From contig JAANBB010000542.1 in NCBI GenBank assembly GCA_014621425.1, forward strand, positions 1 through 23,714: DNA of 23,714 bases, written 5' to 3'. This DNA comes from Cylindrodendrum hubeiense. Taxonomy: Eukaryota; Ascomycota; Sordariomycetes; Hypocreales; Nectriaceae. Position 1 is the stretch's first letter, and each line of letters starts with the position of its first letter. The notes beneath the pieces are model-generated. The model had not been told where the DNA came from, did not search any database, and worked only from the letters and a program-made list of their open reading frames with translations. The translations under genes were made by a program, and so were the position numbers. Positions 10,240 through 19,879 of this stretch are shown here, one piece after another.

Positions 10240-10861
10240 ATGGCGCGGGCTGCAGGCTTGCTGATCCCACGCCTTTCGCTCGTTTGTCGAGGTTGTGTAG
10301 CGGCCCTTCTGATGTAAGTGCACTAGCACGCCGTGACAGCACCTACTGTATTCCGCCTACAGCGCGGTTGCGCCCTGATGGTTAGTGCACTGGGGCCCTG
10401 GTTTCTCGGCTGGCAAGCCCTAGGGGTGCTGGCAAGGACCCTGGGTCTATTGGCGTCCAGCAGTCGGGCCTGGCGTCGTCGCCTGCAAAGGGATCACTTG
10501 GAACGGCCGCCCTGGGATTTCAGTTGGGCGATGGTTACGAGTTACGACGGGGACAAACCCTGCAATACTTTAATCTTGGACTTCAAGACCTCACGGGCGG
10601 AATGGTGGACAGAGACACACGATCACACACGTTCACCCACGCTCACACACTCAAAGTGTCGGTATCGGTACCAAGCTTCAAACCGCCATGCCCATCATAC
10701 CCAAGAGGTACAATTAGTCACATTTCGTCGCCGGTGCGGAAGATGCGGCTGTCTAGGCCCAATGATGGCTTGGCACCAAGCCCGCCACCGCCCAGCACCA
10801 AGTGCCGTGGCTGCCGGGCCTGCGACATCTGGAACACCGTCGGACAGGAAAACCTGGGGGT

Positions 10862-10893
10862 GGCCAATCTGCTAGCCGGCCAATCTGCTAGCT
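10862..10893. repeat. Tandem 16-nt duplication carrying two CCAAT boxes
   Basis: GGCCAATCTGCTAGCC is followed directly by GGCCAATCTGCTAGCT, 15 of 16 bases identical. Each copy holds a CCAAT box (10864-10868 and 10880-10884) in the same orientation. CCAAT is the core bound by the fungal HAP/CBC complex. Confidence 0.7.
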
Positions 10894-11290
10894 GGCCGGT
10901 ATGCTCGTTAGCCCGTAGTTGCTTTGGTAGGCTATCCAGGGCCTGTGGTCCTGATGGTGACACTCGCTCTTCTAGTGGCTGGCGCCTGGGCTGGGACGAG
11001 GCTTGGCTCTCAGATATGGCTGCTGACGAGCTGAACGAGAGTTGACTGAGGTGCATCTACGAAGTCCGGTACGAAGTACGGATACGGCCATGTGGTGAAG
11101 TGCTGGACGCGCGCGCACAGGCTAAAGTCCCAGCTTCATTTCCCATGGTGCCGGATTCCATTTAGGCTCTCAGCTCGCCTCCTCCATGCCCCGGAGGCTC
11201 TGCTTGCGGCTGTAAGCCAACCATCGACTTCAGGCGCGAAAGCTGCCCGCACGCCCCCCAATCAATGCTCTGTCGACGGTACGATAAGCC

Positions 11291-11314
11291 GGGGGGAGGG
11301 AGGGGAGGGAGGGG
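11291..11314 (+). other. Canonical G-quadruplex motif
   Basis: G-runs of 6, 3, 4, 3 and 4 separated each by a single A. Four or more runs with one-base loops is the most stable parallel G-quadruplex pattern. Role unknown. Confidence 0.75.
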
Positions 11315-11834
11315 AGACTGGCGAGGTTCGCTCAACAACCAACCATCGTGACCAACAAGCAGTAATCGAAACAGCAATGTGGTACTGTGCCTCGTACTCC
11401 TAAACCTCTTAATTGCTGGGCTAGCCCCGTGCATCTCACACTCCACTTTTAGAGTTAGGCGACGCTCCCAGTCGGAATCTTTGTCCTCGTGTCCAATCCT
11501 TCGTATCGGCCACCAACACTCGATATCCAGGTATTACAGGCAGAGACAACCTCGAAATGTTTGTTGTCGTGCAATGGCCGTTTCAGTGTGCCGTGTTACT
11601 CGACTCAGTCTCAGTGTGTTTCTGCATCTCCCTATCCCAGCGCCAGAACCCACCTGTCTCGGTCGCTCCTTTCCCCAAATGGAAATGAACCCTCTCACTC
11701 ACTCATTCACTCCCGCGACAAGTCCGAGCCAAGCGGACGGCATTCGTCATTCTGGTGCCGCCGGGCCGACCATGGCCTGGTGTCTCGTCCGCAAAGCCTC
11801 CACCGAAACGCGTTGGTGCCTGCAATGAGAGTTC

Positions 11835-11858
11835 GCTGATTTGGTCGCTGATTTGGTC
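11835..11858. repeat. 12-nt tandem duplication
   Basis: GCTGATTTGGTC occurs twice back to back, perfectly. It looks like a recent slippage product in non-coding DNA. Confidence 0.75.
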
Positions 11859-13765
11859 ACTGGAAAGATATCAATGACCCAAAGTCACCAAGCAGAGTAA
11901 TATCCAATACGCAGTACGCCTCGTCCAGTCATCTGTTGGGGGCCGGGACAGCCCTGCCGGGCAGGATCCGTCTCAGCAGGGCACTGCGCTGAGAACAGAC
12001 ACAGTAAGCCCCGACATCTTATGGGTACATCCATCATCGGGGAATCAGCCCTTGGTATTGGCCTCTTTGGGCCTGGGATCGATGATGATCCTCATCCGCC
12101 AAGTCCGAGAGCCGCACGCCCCAAACAAAGCGCTCCGAAACGTCACAGCGTCAGCACTTAATCCTCCACGAGGCCCACCAGCCGTCATCAATCTCCAGTT
12201 GCCGTTGCTATTTCTGGGCCCTCTAGGCTGCGCGGCTTTGTCGAACTGTCGGTCGGGTATTAGCATCGCCACTTGATGTTTTTGTCTGTTTACATCCGGA
12301 CAGGATCCATCCATCAGCCCTCGCCCTCGCCTCACACGTGTACAAAGTTCACCAAGTGCTCCGTGATGATCGGACCCTCCGCGTGCCAGCAGAAAACGAA
12401 ATAGCCTCAAACCCCGGGCGGTGCCAAGATGACGTTTCCAGGTACACGACGTTGGCTCTGACACACAAAAAGTTAGGGTCCAAGTGTAAGCTTAAGCCGG
12501 AGAAGCTCCAGCGCCAGTCTTTTTTATTTTTTTTACCTTTCGCCCCGGAACCAGCCATGACATGACCAAAGGTAAAGGGCCGCCCTAGCTCATCATTACG
12601 TCTTGTCCTCGTCGTGCAGATTTTCGATGCGACACTTGTTCTGCAGGTAGAAACGAAATCTCTCCGGACTTATCGAGACAGGGGCAAAAAAGCGCTCTTC
12701 TCGCCGCGAAACCACCGAGACTCGGTTCTCTCTGGGGCGCCAGCTTCGGCCAGCAAGGCACATAGTACGACTAGTCGTTTGAGGGACGGGAATCAATGCA
12801 ACCCGCTCGGAGAGCCCCCAGCTGCGTAATTGGCATATTGCATCGCGCACCACAGGTTGATCTGTGATCCTTTAGGGCGTCCGGGGATAAGGATCGTGGC
12901 GGCGCCATTGAGTTACAGGACTTGCTTGGTATCCCTCCGCCCCAAAGGATCTCGTCGACCAACAACCCTTGTTGGTGGTTCCAGAAGGCCGCGTTGCTGC
13001 AACAGAGCCACCTCTCGCCTTGTGCGTCTTGGGAGCGTTGTTTCGACGTCTGGACAAGACACAGCCAACCAGGAGAGGCGACTCGGGAAAATCGGCGGTT
13101 CTTGTCGCCTGGTCCATTCCCCATTCCCCACGCCCGTCGCAGCAGATGACGTCGGTTGTGCCGCGGTGCCGAGTTGCCCACAGGTCGTTACAGACACGGC
13201 ACCCCTAGCGCAGCCGCGAGTTTCCAGCACCCGGCGAACGCTTCGACAGGCACCGAGATGTTGCCTATGAGTGCCTCCGCAGAACGGCCAGACAGAGACT
13301 GTCGCATCAAGATCGACCGCCCGTCGGCCGCCTTAGTCGCACAACCGATACCACCGCCCAATCGCCCTACAGCTAAAAATTTCCAGCGCCAAGGGGGTGC
13401 CGCGTCGTTTTGACATTTGGGGTGGGCCGGCGTCTGAAAATTGAGTTGAGCTCGGCAAACCGGCTCTGCGATCCCACTAGCCCAGCAATCTATCGAGGCT
13501 TGCAACCCGCAACAGTACGGCGGTAGCCTGTCTGAGTAAGGTAGCCTAGAAATTAGACCAAAAGGTCCTGGCCTCTTTTTGTGACTGCTTGTTCCATTTG
13601 CCAAGGTCCCGTCCTTTCCATGAACCTCGAGCATGTGGAGATGGTGCATGCGGCTTATGGGCCTTCATCTCGGTGAGCGCCCAGCTCACGGGTCTTTTTA
13701 AGCGACAGTAAAATGAAATCCTTTGCCCGCTGTCGTGCATCTTGGAGCGACTTGTTCAGGACACC

Positions 13766-13801
13766 GAAGCACCGACCAAAGCACCGACCGAAGCACCGAC
13801 C
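13766..13801. repeat. 12-nt unit repeated three times
   Basis: GAAGCACCGACC occurs three times in tandem, with one base changed in the middle copy. There is no coding context that I can support. Confidence 0.75.
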
Positions 13802-14392
13802 GACTCGCGCAGTCGTCAAGACATAACACAAACGTCGTAGCGAGTTGTGGGCGAAACTCGACATGGGACGCCCCAGAAGTATGTAGGCTTGGCTTGGTAA
13901 TGGTGCTGGTCAGGTGCCCTTATTAGACGACTACGTTCACGGTCAAGAACACACCACGCGCTGGATTAAGCATGAATTTAAGCGTTGCCAGCCATTTGCT
14001 TGGCACGGGGGCGATTCCGCGAGGGGCGTGTGTGCATCAACCGAGGACGCCTGGCCGCCGGGGCACACTGAGGGTCTCGACAGGTCCGTTAGGCTTTGTG
14101 GAGGATCCAGATGCCGTGCTAAGCCGGCCAGGGAACAAGAGGACACATTGTCTGCGCGGATTGCACCAACTGGAGCTGTGGCTTCTGAGGGATGATGCCG
14201 GCGTCAGGATGGTGGTGGGCTTGGTGTGGCTACCAGATGCCGTCCGAACCGACTTGGCTGCCAGGGGGGGTGAGGGGCGGGTTTCAAGCTGATCCTGGGG
14301 ACGTGTTATTCCCGAAGGTGTTCGCGGTGCCGGGTGGGTCGGCTTGGCTGAGGTGTCATAGCCCACCAACCGCATCTTTGCAGACGCTCTTG

Positions 14393-14767
14393 TCAGGAAG
14401 TTATTGAGTCTGGGCGCCAAGCGTCGGGTTTCTGATGGTAAGGGTCCTTGACGAGGAGCAACGCAGGGGCCTTCGTCTCGTGACGTGGAGGCCAGGCCGT
14501 AGTCGCCGTGGTGGACTTGGTAGACGTGGTAGACGTGGTGGGCGCGGTGGGCATGTGGATTCCACAATGCGAGACGTGCGTCCAAAGGGGGATGCTGATG
14601 TGGAAGTCGTCGTCATCGCCGGGTAGCCGTGGCCGGGTGGCCTCAGCACCAACAATGGCAGCGGGCAGCATTACGTCGAGCATTTGCATCGCCCTCTGGA
14701 ACACTGGGTCTGGGGTCCAGGGCGCCTGGATATAGCGGCTGGATGTGTCGGCACCGGCACCGCTCAT
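14393..14767 (-). CDS. Possible small hypothetical protein (weak)
   Basis: From the ATG at 14767 the frame runs 124 aa to a stop at 14393, and stays open upstream to 15034. Many codons end in G or C. The product has an ordinary mixed composition (QMLDVMLPAAIVGAE, then a DDDD patch and FHISIPLWTHV) followed by a Thr/Ser-rich segment encoded by short repeats (TTSTTSTKSTTATT) near 14480-14550. I recognise no domain, signal peptide or membrane segment. There is no clear TATA box or intron. It could be chance openness in GC-rich DNA. Confidence 0.2.
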   Translation of the reverse strand: MSGAGADTSSRYIQAPWTPDPVFQRAMQMLDVMLPAAIVGAEATRPRLPGDDDDFHISIPLWTHVSHCGIHMPTAPTTSTTSTKSTTATTAWPPRHETKAPALLLVKDPYHQKPDAWRPDSITS

Positions 14768-16321
14768 CCCTCCCTCGCAGCGGCCCTCCGCGATCCTGCC
14801 CTTGGGTGACCGGAGCGGATGCACCAAATTAGCAAGCCGGGCACTTTGATGACTTTGATGACTTGGACGAGGTTTTGCGTGCCGATCTGTCCGTAGTGCG
14901 CCAATGCCATGGTCACGCTGACTCGGCCGGCGCCAAACTTTATTGTGCAAGTCCCAGAGCGAAGCTTTTTGCGCATTTTTACCGTGCAGCCAGAGCAAAG
15001 CTTGGCACTCGGTGGCTGCATGCTTATCCGCCATAAGGTCTTACCCGACACCAGCGAAAGAACAGGGACATGCGGCCCACCTGCCGGCGAATCACGGCGC
15101 CCGGGAGTCAGATTGAGTAAGAATAACGAGATACGGGGCGTGAGACGCACGAGCTCGGAGGCTTTTCAGAAAACTCTACTGTGTGGCATCGCACTGAAGT
15201 CTAATTGATGCCTAGCAGTCGCAGAAATAGAATTTCCGCCCCAGTGTCGGAGAGAGTGAGATGGCCAGTTGTGCTATATTTGAGACAATGCCAAGCTGGA
15301 TGCTTAAAATTGACAGCACGGGTCGCGCAGATCTGTTGCCTGGGGGGGTGGCTCGGGCTTACTTACGTAATGCAGCCCTGAAACCCCAAACCCCAAGCTC
15401 TCAACGTCATGGTGATGTACCTACCCTATAATTGTACAACACAACTTTATTTTCACAACAAGTGGTGGGGATGCGGGTGCATAGTATATTAGCCACCTGT
15501 ATGCTGTTGTGATTTGGTATCTCCATGTATTGCAAGTAATTACAAAGGTGAAGGAGAGATCTCATGCCACATTCAACTTCCATCAACAGTTTTCAAACCT
15601 CGTAAGCCCACAATGACAAAACTCCATTACCTCAAACTCAGCGGCCACATTAGGCAGCCGCATACCAATCATCCATGCTTCCTGTCAAGGTTATCTCGGT
15701 TCCCAGCCACTACAGGCCACATTGAGATGCTATCAGCCTGGGCAAGACAAAAATTTCAATGCGTGACTTAACAGAGGCTTATCCTAAGCCCTGCGAAGTC
15801 TTGGAAAGCTCGGCGCCAAGTTGGGCGCCAAGCTTCAGCCTCACCGGCACCCCTACCCTTCGCCGACGAGATGCTCACTGCACCAAGGGCAAATGAGCCG
15901 ATCGGGCTCTCGTATAGATTGCCCCCAGCATTGGAAGGCTTGCTCTAACCAACACGAGGACGTAATAGACATATTACGAGAAGCCACACGGCGGTCGCAG
16001 CAGGGGGAAAATAGGCGGTGGTCAGTGGTGTCGCTTCCATGCATTAGTGGCTCATGGCAGGCGACGAAAAGGGCCAGGCGCCTGCAACTCTAATCTATCC
16101 TTGCGCGCCAAGCTGCGTAGAACTTGGCGCACCCAGTCTGGACTGGTCCTTTCGTCAGGTGCGCATCTGCGGCGGCGTCGGCGTTATACGACTCAGCTGC
16201 CTTTCCAACGGGCAGAGGCTGCCTGTTTGTCGGCGAAGCTCGGTGCCACGAAAGTGAGGCGCGGCGAGGATGGGACTTTGGTCCAATGTCCAGGGGAGGT
16301 ACGGAGGAGTGCGCAGCGTAG
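14768..16321. other. Gene-poor region, middle part
   Basis: No gene recognised. The stretch 15210-15720 is AT-richer than its surroundings and contains CAACTTTAT-type strings but no element I can name. The palindromic GGCGCCAA string recurs near 14929 and twice near 15811-15830. AAACTTTAT at 14935-14943 is one mismatch from the WOPR core. Confidence 0.5.
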
Positions 16322-16399
16322 GTACACATACATAGTACACATACATCGTACACATACATCGTACACATACATCGTACACATACATCGTACACATACATC
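16322..16399. repeat. Minisatellite: 13-nt unit, six copies
   Basis: GTACACATACATC is repeated six times head to tail. Only the last base of the first copy differs. The unit is not a multiple of three, so it is unlikely to be under coding constraint. The near identity of copies points to recent expansion. Confidence 0.95.
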
Positions 16400-17548
16400 G
16401 GACACAGTCAATCAGCGGGTCCCTCGGTGGACCGACCCGTCCCCGGCGAGTGAGGCTCAAGGGACGCGGGAGGGAAGCAGAAAAGAAGCAAAGATGGGCC
16501 GACTCGACTCTCAGACCACGAGGTTCTACTACGTAGTATGACCTGCTACGTAATAATCGCCCACCAGGAGCATTTTGCTCACGCTTACTCGGAAGGTCAG
16601 GAATGGATCATGCTTAATCCATGGGGCCCAGGGCCATTTGGAGCCAGTTGGAGCCATTTGTCATGGTTGACCAACGACGGCAGCCCACCGAGAGGATCCA
16701 GTGGGTCCCTGGCGCCCCATCGTGCCGCCGATCCAAGACACTTGGCTGGGTTGCTGGACCCTATTATCTAACGGAATGCGCTCCCATTTCCCGGACTGGC
16801 CTTCCCGCAAAAGGAGGAGCCGTGGAGGGGCCGCCCATGGATAAGTCGGCATCGCAATCCTTGGGGCTCGTCGACTTTACCATGGCGGCTTGGAACGCGC
16901 GAGGGGGTGCAGATCTAACGCCGGGTGCCAAGCCGTCAATTCCCACGCAAGGCGGATTGGTTCGTTCTTGGCTCGTTCTTGGCTCGTCCTTGGCCATGAT
17001 GATTGCCTCTCCATGAGTCCATCCCTAGGCAGCCAAGGCGGTTTTTGGTACTTTGGCTCTTTGTCTCTTGCGCTGGGCGTCCATGTCTTGGCCGGCTTGT
17101 CTTGGCCGTTGGGTTATGCTCTCGTAGCGGCGACGCCTTGGGGGGCTGCACCGTGGCCTGTTCCGCTGTCTGCTCTGGCTGGCGCAATTTCCCAGCTCGA
17201 GGCCGCTATCGTGCCGGATATCCCTTTCCCCTCTCCAGCACCCTGGCAGCTAGCACCCCCCCGGGGTCAAGATTGCCTGCTGACTGCGACGTCCAAAGTG
17301 CAGCCCCGGTCCCGACATCTGGCTTAAGCTTAATTCGTGGGAGGGGGTGTCGTCACCGATATTCGCTCGGAGCGCGGCCTTTTGGCGGGTTCCCTCCGAG
17401 GAGGTGCCACGACGCCCCCGTGCTAAGCTGACGCGTTGGCCGGCAAAGTCGGAATAGCTGACTCCCACATTGGACGCCCGCGTCCTCCGCACGAACGGGG
17501 CTGATGTCAGCCGTCGGCCACAGCCTGGGGGGCGTTGCTGGTGCTGTT
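16400..17548. other. Gene-poor region, continued
   Basis: No gene recognised. An open frame near 17030-17230 (plus strand) encodes hydrophobic residues but has no suitable ATG or family likeness. An 11-nt triplication is listed separately. Confidence 0.5.
16962..16994. repeat. 11-nt unit repeated three times
   Basis: TCGTTCTTGGC occurs twice perfectly and once with a single change. It is a slippage-type duplication in non-coding DNA. Confidence 0.8.
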
Positions 17549-17554
17549 TATAAA
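17549..17554 (+). promoter_or_regulatory. Possible TATA box
   Basis: TATAAA lies 103 nt upstream of an ATG at 17657 that opens a 61-codon frame. Assignment is by motif and spacing only. Confidence 0.25.
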
Positions 17555-17656
17555 GCAAGCCTGGGGAATGCGTGATGATGGCTTTAAATACACGGCACAT
17601 GGAAGGCGCAGTTGATGGGATTACATGTTACAGCATAGCCAACAGACTCCGTGAAG

Positions 17657-17842
17657 ATGGCGGAGACGGGACCGACGCCCGGTGCTTGGCACGGCAAAAG
17701 GCTTCTCGAAGGCGGCCCTGTGCTCTCCACTGAGCCTAATGTACATACCTGGGTGTATGGATGGGCCTGCTACCGGGTCTACTGGGTCTACTGGGTCTAC
17801 TACTGCTACTACAGATTACTACTACTACTACTAACTACCTAA
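17657..17842 (+). CDS. Possible 61-aa small protein (weak)
   Basis: The frame starts MAETGPTPGAWHGKRLLEGG in a fair start context (AAGATGGCG) and has coding-like codons for the first 28 residues. The second half is created by the GGGTCTACT/ACT microsatellite and reads as Tyr-Trp-Val then a Leu run, giving a hydrophobic tail. A possible donor (GTACATAC near 17742) would instead splice before the repeat. No family is recognised. It may be chance. Confidence 0.15.
   Translation: MAETGPTPGAWHGKRLLEGGPVLSTEPNVHTWVYGWACYRVYWVYWVYYCYYRLLLLLLTT
17775..17842. repeat. GGGTCTACT triplet followed by an ACT microsatellite
   Basis: Three perfect copies of GGGTCTACT (17775-17801) run into imperfect ACT repeats, including five or six consecutive units near 17816-17834. 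CTACCTAATACCTACCTAG follows, a CTACCT-rich string common in fungal intergenic DNA. Confidence 0.85.
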
Positions 17843-18129
17843 TACCTACCTAGTTACTACTGGGTCCGCTGGGGAACACACTCAACTCGCTCTCAACGCC
17901 CGGAAATAAATGGCCGTTTGAGGGTTCCACACGCCCCCCTGATGGACCCTCTCGCGGCGTCTCGCCCCCTTATTGGCAACGTGCCAGCCTCCCCGGACGG
18001 CTGCGTCGGCACCAGCATTTCGCTCATTCGCGCCGCAAGATGATGGCATCGCCCGCCAGATGGTCAGATATGCTTATCCAACCCGCCAACTGGCGTCGAC
18101 CTGGTGGATGAAACGGCCAGCTCGGATGC

Positions 18130-18163
18130 ACGCCCACCCCTGCCGCACGCCCACCCCTGCCGC
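18130..18163. repeat. 17-nt tandem duplication
   Basis: ACGCCCACCCCTGCCGC occurs twice back to back, perfectly. A GCGAATT duplication (about 18175-18190) and a CAGTCGC triplication (18230-18250) follow closely. Confidence 0.8.
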
Positions 18164-18557
18164 ACTCCCGCCCTGCGAATTGCGAATTGCGAAATGGACT
18201 CGTCGTGGGTCACCCGTCGCCTCTCGCACCAGTCGCCAGTCGCCAGTCGCATCGCTCGTCGCCACTCGGCCTTGCAGGCTTCTGCCTCTCGTCCTCCTCC
18301 CCCGGGAAAGCATCGCGGCAAGTTTCGAGGGACACCCCGGCGCTGCATGAGGCATGAGGCATGACGGGCGATTGTGCGAGCGCACCTCGGGGCATTTTTG
18401 GGCCATCTCGGGACCGCACTGGGACGCTGACGAGTCCTGTGCTGTTAGGGGATGTGATCACCACTATTTGAGCCGTGGGCCCGACGCAACACGCCATGGC
18501 CTTGCCGATTTATCCAGATCTCCCTATTCCAGGGATGGCGACGTACCCTATCTCACT

Positions 18558-18570
18558 CCCTAACCCTAAC
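18558..18570. other. Two telomere-type units (CCCTAACCCTAAC)
   Basis: Two copies of CCCTAA, the fungal telomere repeat, lie in internal DNA. Two units is close to what chance or a short telobox-like regulatory site would give. It is not evidence of a chromosome end. Confidence 0.4.
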
Positions 18571-19232
18571 CTAGCTGTCCGCCCGGGGAGGCTGTGCCTT
18601 GACGGCGTCCGTACGGCTACCGAGTGGGCATTAGTTCGTCTCGTACGGCACGTTGTATCCGTTCGTGGCCTCCGGTTTGCCGTCTTTCCGTTTCACCTCC
18701 GTCTGGTGTCTGGGGCTCCTGTAACGGGCTGTAGGGTAGGAGGCCACATTGCTGTTACATTGCTGTTCTGTGTGAGTAGTCTGCGTGAGTAGCCTGTGGA
18801 GTTGGTCCAGATGGCCTTGTTGGTAACTACAGCGAATGAGAGGCGTGTTATCGACGAGGCCTCTCGGAGTGATTCCATGATTGCGTTGGGGTGCGGCTAC
18901 CTGAGTGGAATACTGGCTCGGGTCTCAATCCCGCCTGTAACGGCACCGTCGCCAAGTTCACAACACACTGCTCAATCCTAACCGAAATTGTAAACCCAAA
19001 TCGACATTAGAACTACGTCCCTTAAGATAATTGCCCATTCTCGTGGTCTGTGCGGTCAATGAAGGTCTGATGAGGATATGCCTGGGTGGGATAGTGGTGA
19101 CGGAGGCTCCATGATGTTTCCTCACTTAGCTAGTTAACTAGCCACGGGATATTCCGTGGTAGACCTAGAGCAAAGCAAGTCACACTCGATGAGGACAGCC
19201 TGTATTCCCGTAATCTATCAGTCTAGTGGAAT
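18571..19232. other. Gene-poor region, last part
   Basis: No gene recognised. Short duplications near 18745-18795 include ACATTGCTGTT twice and GTGAGTAG twice. Confidence 0.5.
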
Positions 19233-19262
19233 GGCATATCCATATAATACATAATAATACAG
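19233..19262 (-). terminator. AT-rich 3'-end signal
   Basis: On the minus strand this reads GTATTATTATGTATTATATGG, with TATGTA- and TATATG-type elements. It lies about 620 nt beyond the SLM5 stop. It may end a long SLM5 transcript or a separate small minus-strand gene. Confidence 0.4.
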
Positions 19263-19319
19263 TCCAATAGTCGTCGTCGTACAAGACTCTTTACATCGTG
19301 AAAGGGTATAGCTGGTAGT

Positions 19320-19879
19320 CTACAAGGAAAGAACAATTGGGTGGATACCGTCCCAGACATCTCGTTCCAAGATCAGATCTCGCTCTTTACGGAAGATCCG
19401 GCGCCTCTCCCCGTCGGGAATACACGTCGGGTCCAGATCTAGCAACATCGCAAGCACCCTGCCGAGACGAAGCAGGTTCCTCACCGCATCGACGGAGAGA
19501 CAACCCATACCAGCATTCCAGAGCGGTGTCTGAGTCCTCACGCCATATCATGTAGCACAGTGCGGTCGACCCTGCATGTTGCCTGTTCCGCAACCTCGGG
19601 GGAAGTCCTCATGACTGCATTTGTCGTGATGTACAGGCATCGCTCGGCTCGATGTGTGTGACATTGCACGGCGCAGTGACACGGGTCTGAGATCACCTCG
19701 CCGAGGCGGATCGCTATCGCCGTGGCCAGGGAGACGGAGGAGATGGACTGGGACGGTTTCCAAGGTAGGCAAGCGTTAACGAGAACGACTGCAACAAACT
19801 GAGGGGGGATTGGATCGTCGGAGAGCCGGTCTCGTGACGTAGACGCTTGCGAAGGATGGAGATGATGTTTTCGTTGCGT
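19320..19879 (-). other. Coding-like open frames just downstream of SLM5
   Basis: Directly after the SLM5 TAA the same frame stays open for 113 codons (19879-19541) to a TGA. It includes a hydrophobic run AVVLVNACLPW and the stretch LATAIAIRLGEVISD. At that point another frame opens (19541-19320, 73 codons), with codons ending mostly in G or C and the segment LLRLGRVLAMLLDLDP. Neither part has a convincing ATG and I recognise no family. A CTCAG acceptor at about 19530 could start an exon. This may be the 3' UTR of SLM5, an unrecognised gene, or a decayed one. Confidence 0.2.

Larger units (their letters stand above)
9301..14392. other. Gene-poor region, first part
   Basis: Roughly 5 kb with normal GC content and no recognisable protein gene. 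Open stretches are mostly under 150 codons, overlap one another on both strands, and match no family I know. I saw no tRNA or 5S gene. It carries short tandem repeats and G-rich motifs, listed separately. GC content is not depressed, so it does not look like an RIP-mutated transposon graveyard. Confidence 0.6.

Noticed and set aside
11379..11828. Secreted protein with an N-terminal hydrophobic stretch
   Set aside because: The frame begins at GTG, not ATG; the apparent signal-like start is an artefact and no family is recognisable.
16090..16460. Cys/Tyr/Val-rich repeat protein on the minus strand
   Set aside because: It is simply the translation of the 13-nt minisatellite, whose unit length is not a multiple of three.
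16890..17327. Hydrophobic membrane-protein frame
   Set aside because: There is no suitable ATG, the same stretch is open in several frames, and part of it is made of the 11-nt triplication at 16962-16994.
18558..18570. Subtelomeric position or former telomere
   Set aside because: Only two CCCTAA units are present, and conserved housekeeping genes lie on both sides.
7335..19879. WOPR binding sites for autoregulation of PAC2
   Set aside because: The published core TTAAAGTTT has no perfect match that I found. One-mismatch strings (10565-10573, 14935-14943) also occur outside this region (1058-1066, 4924-4932), so they carry no weight.
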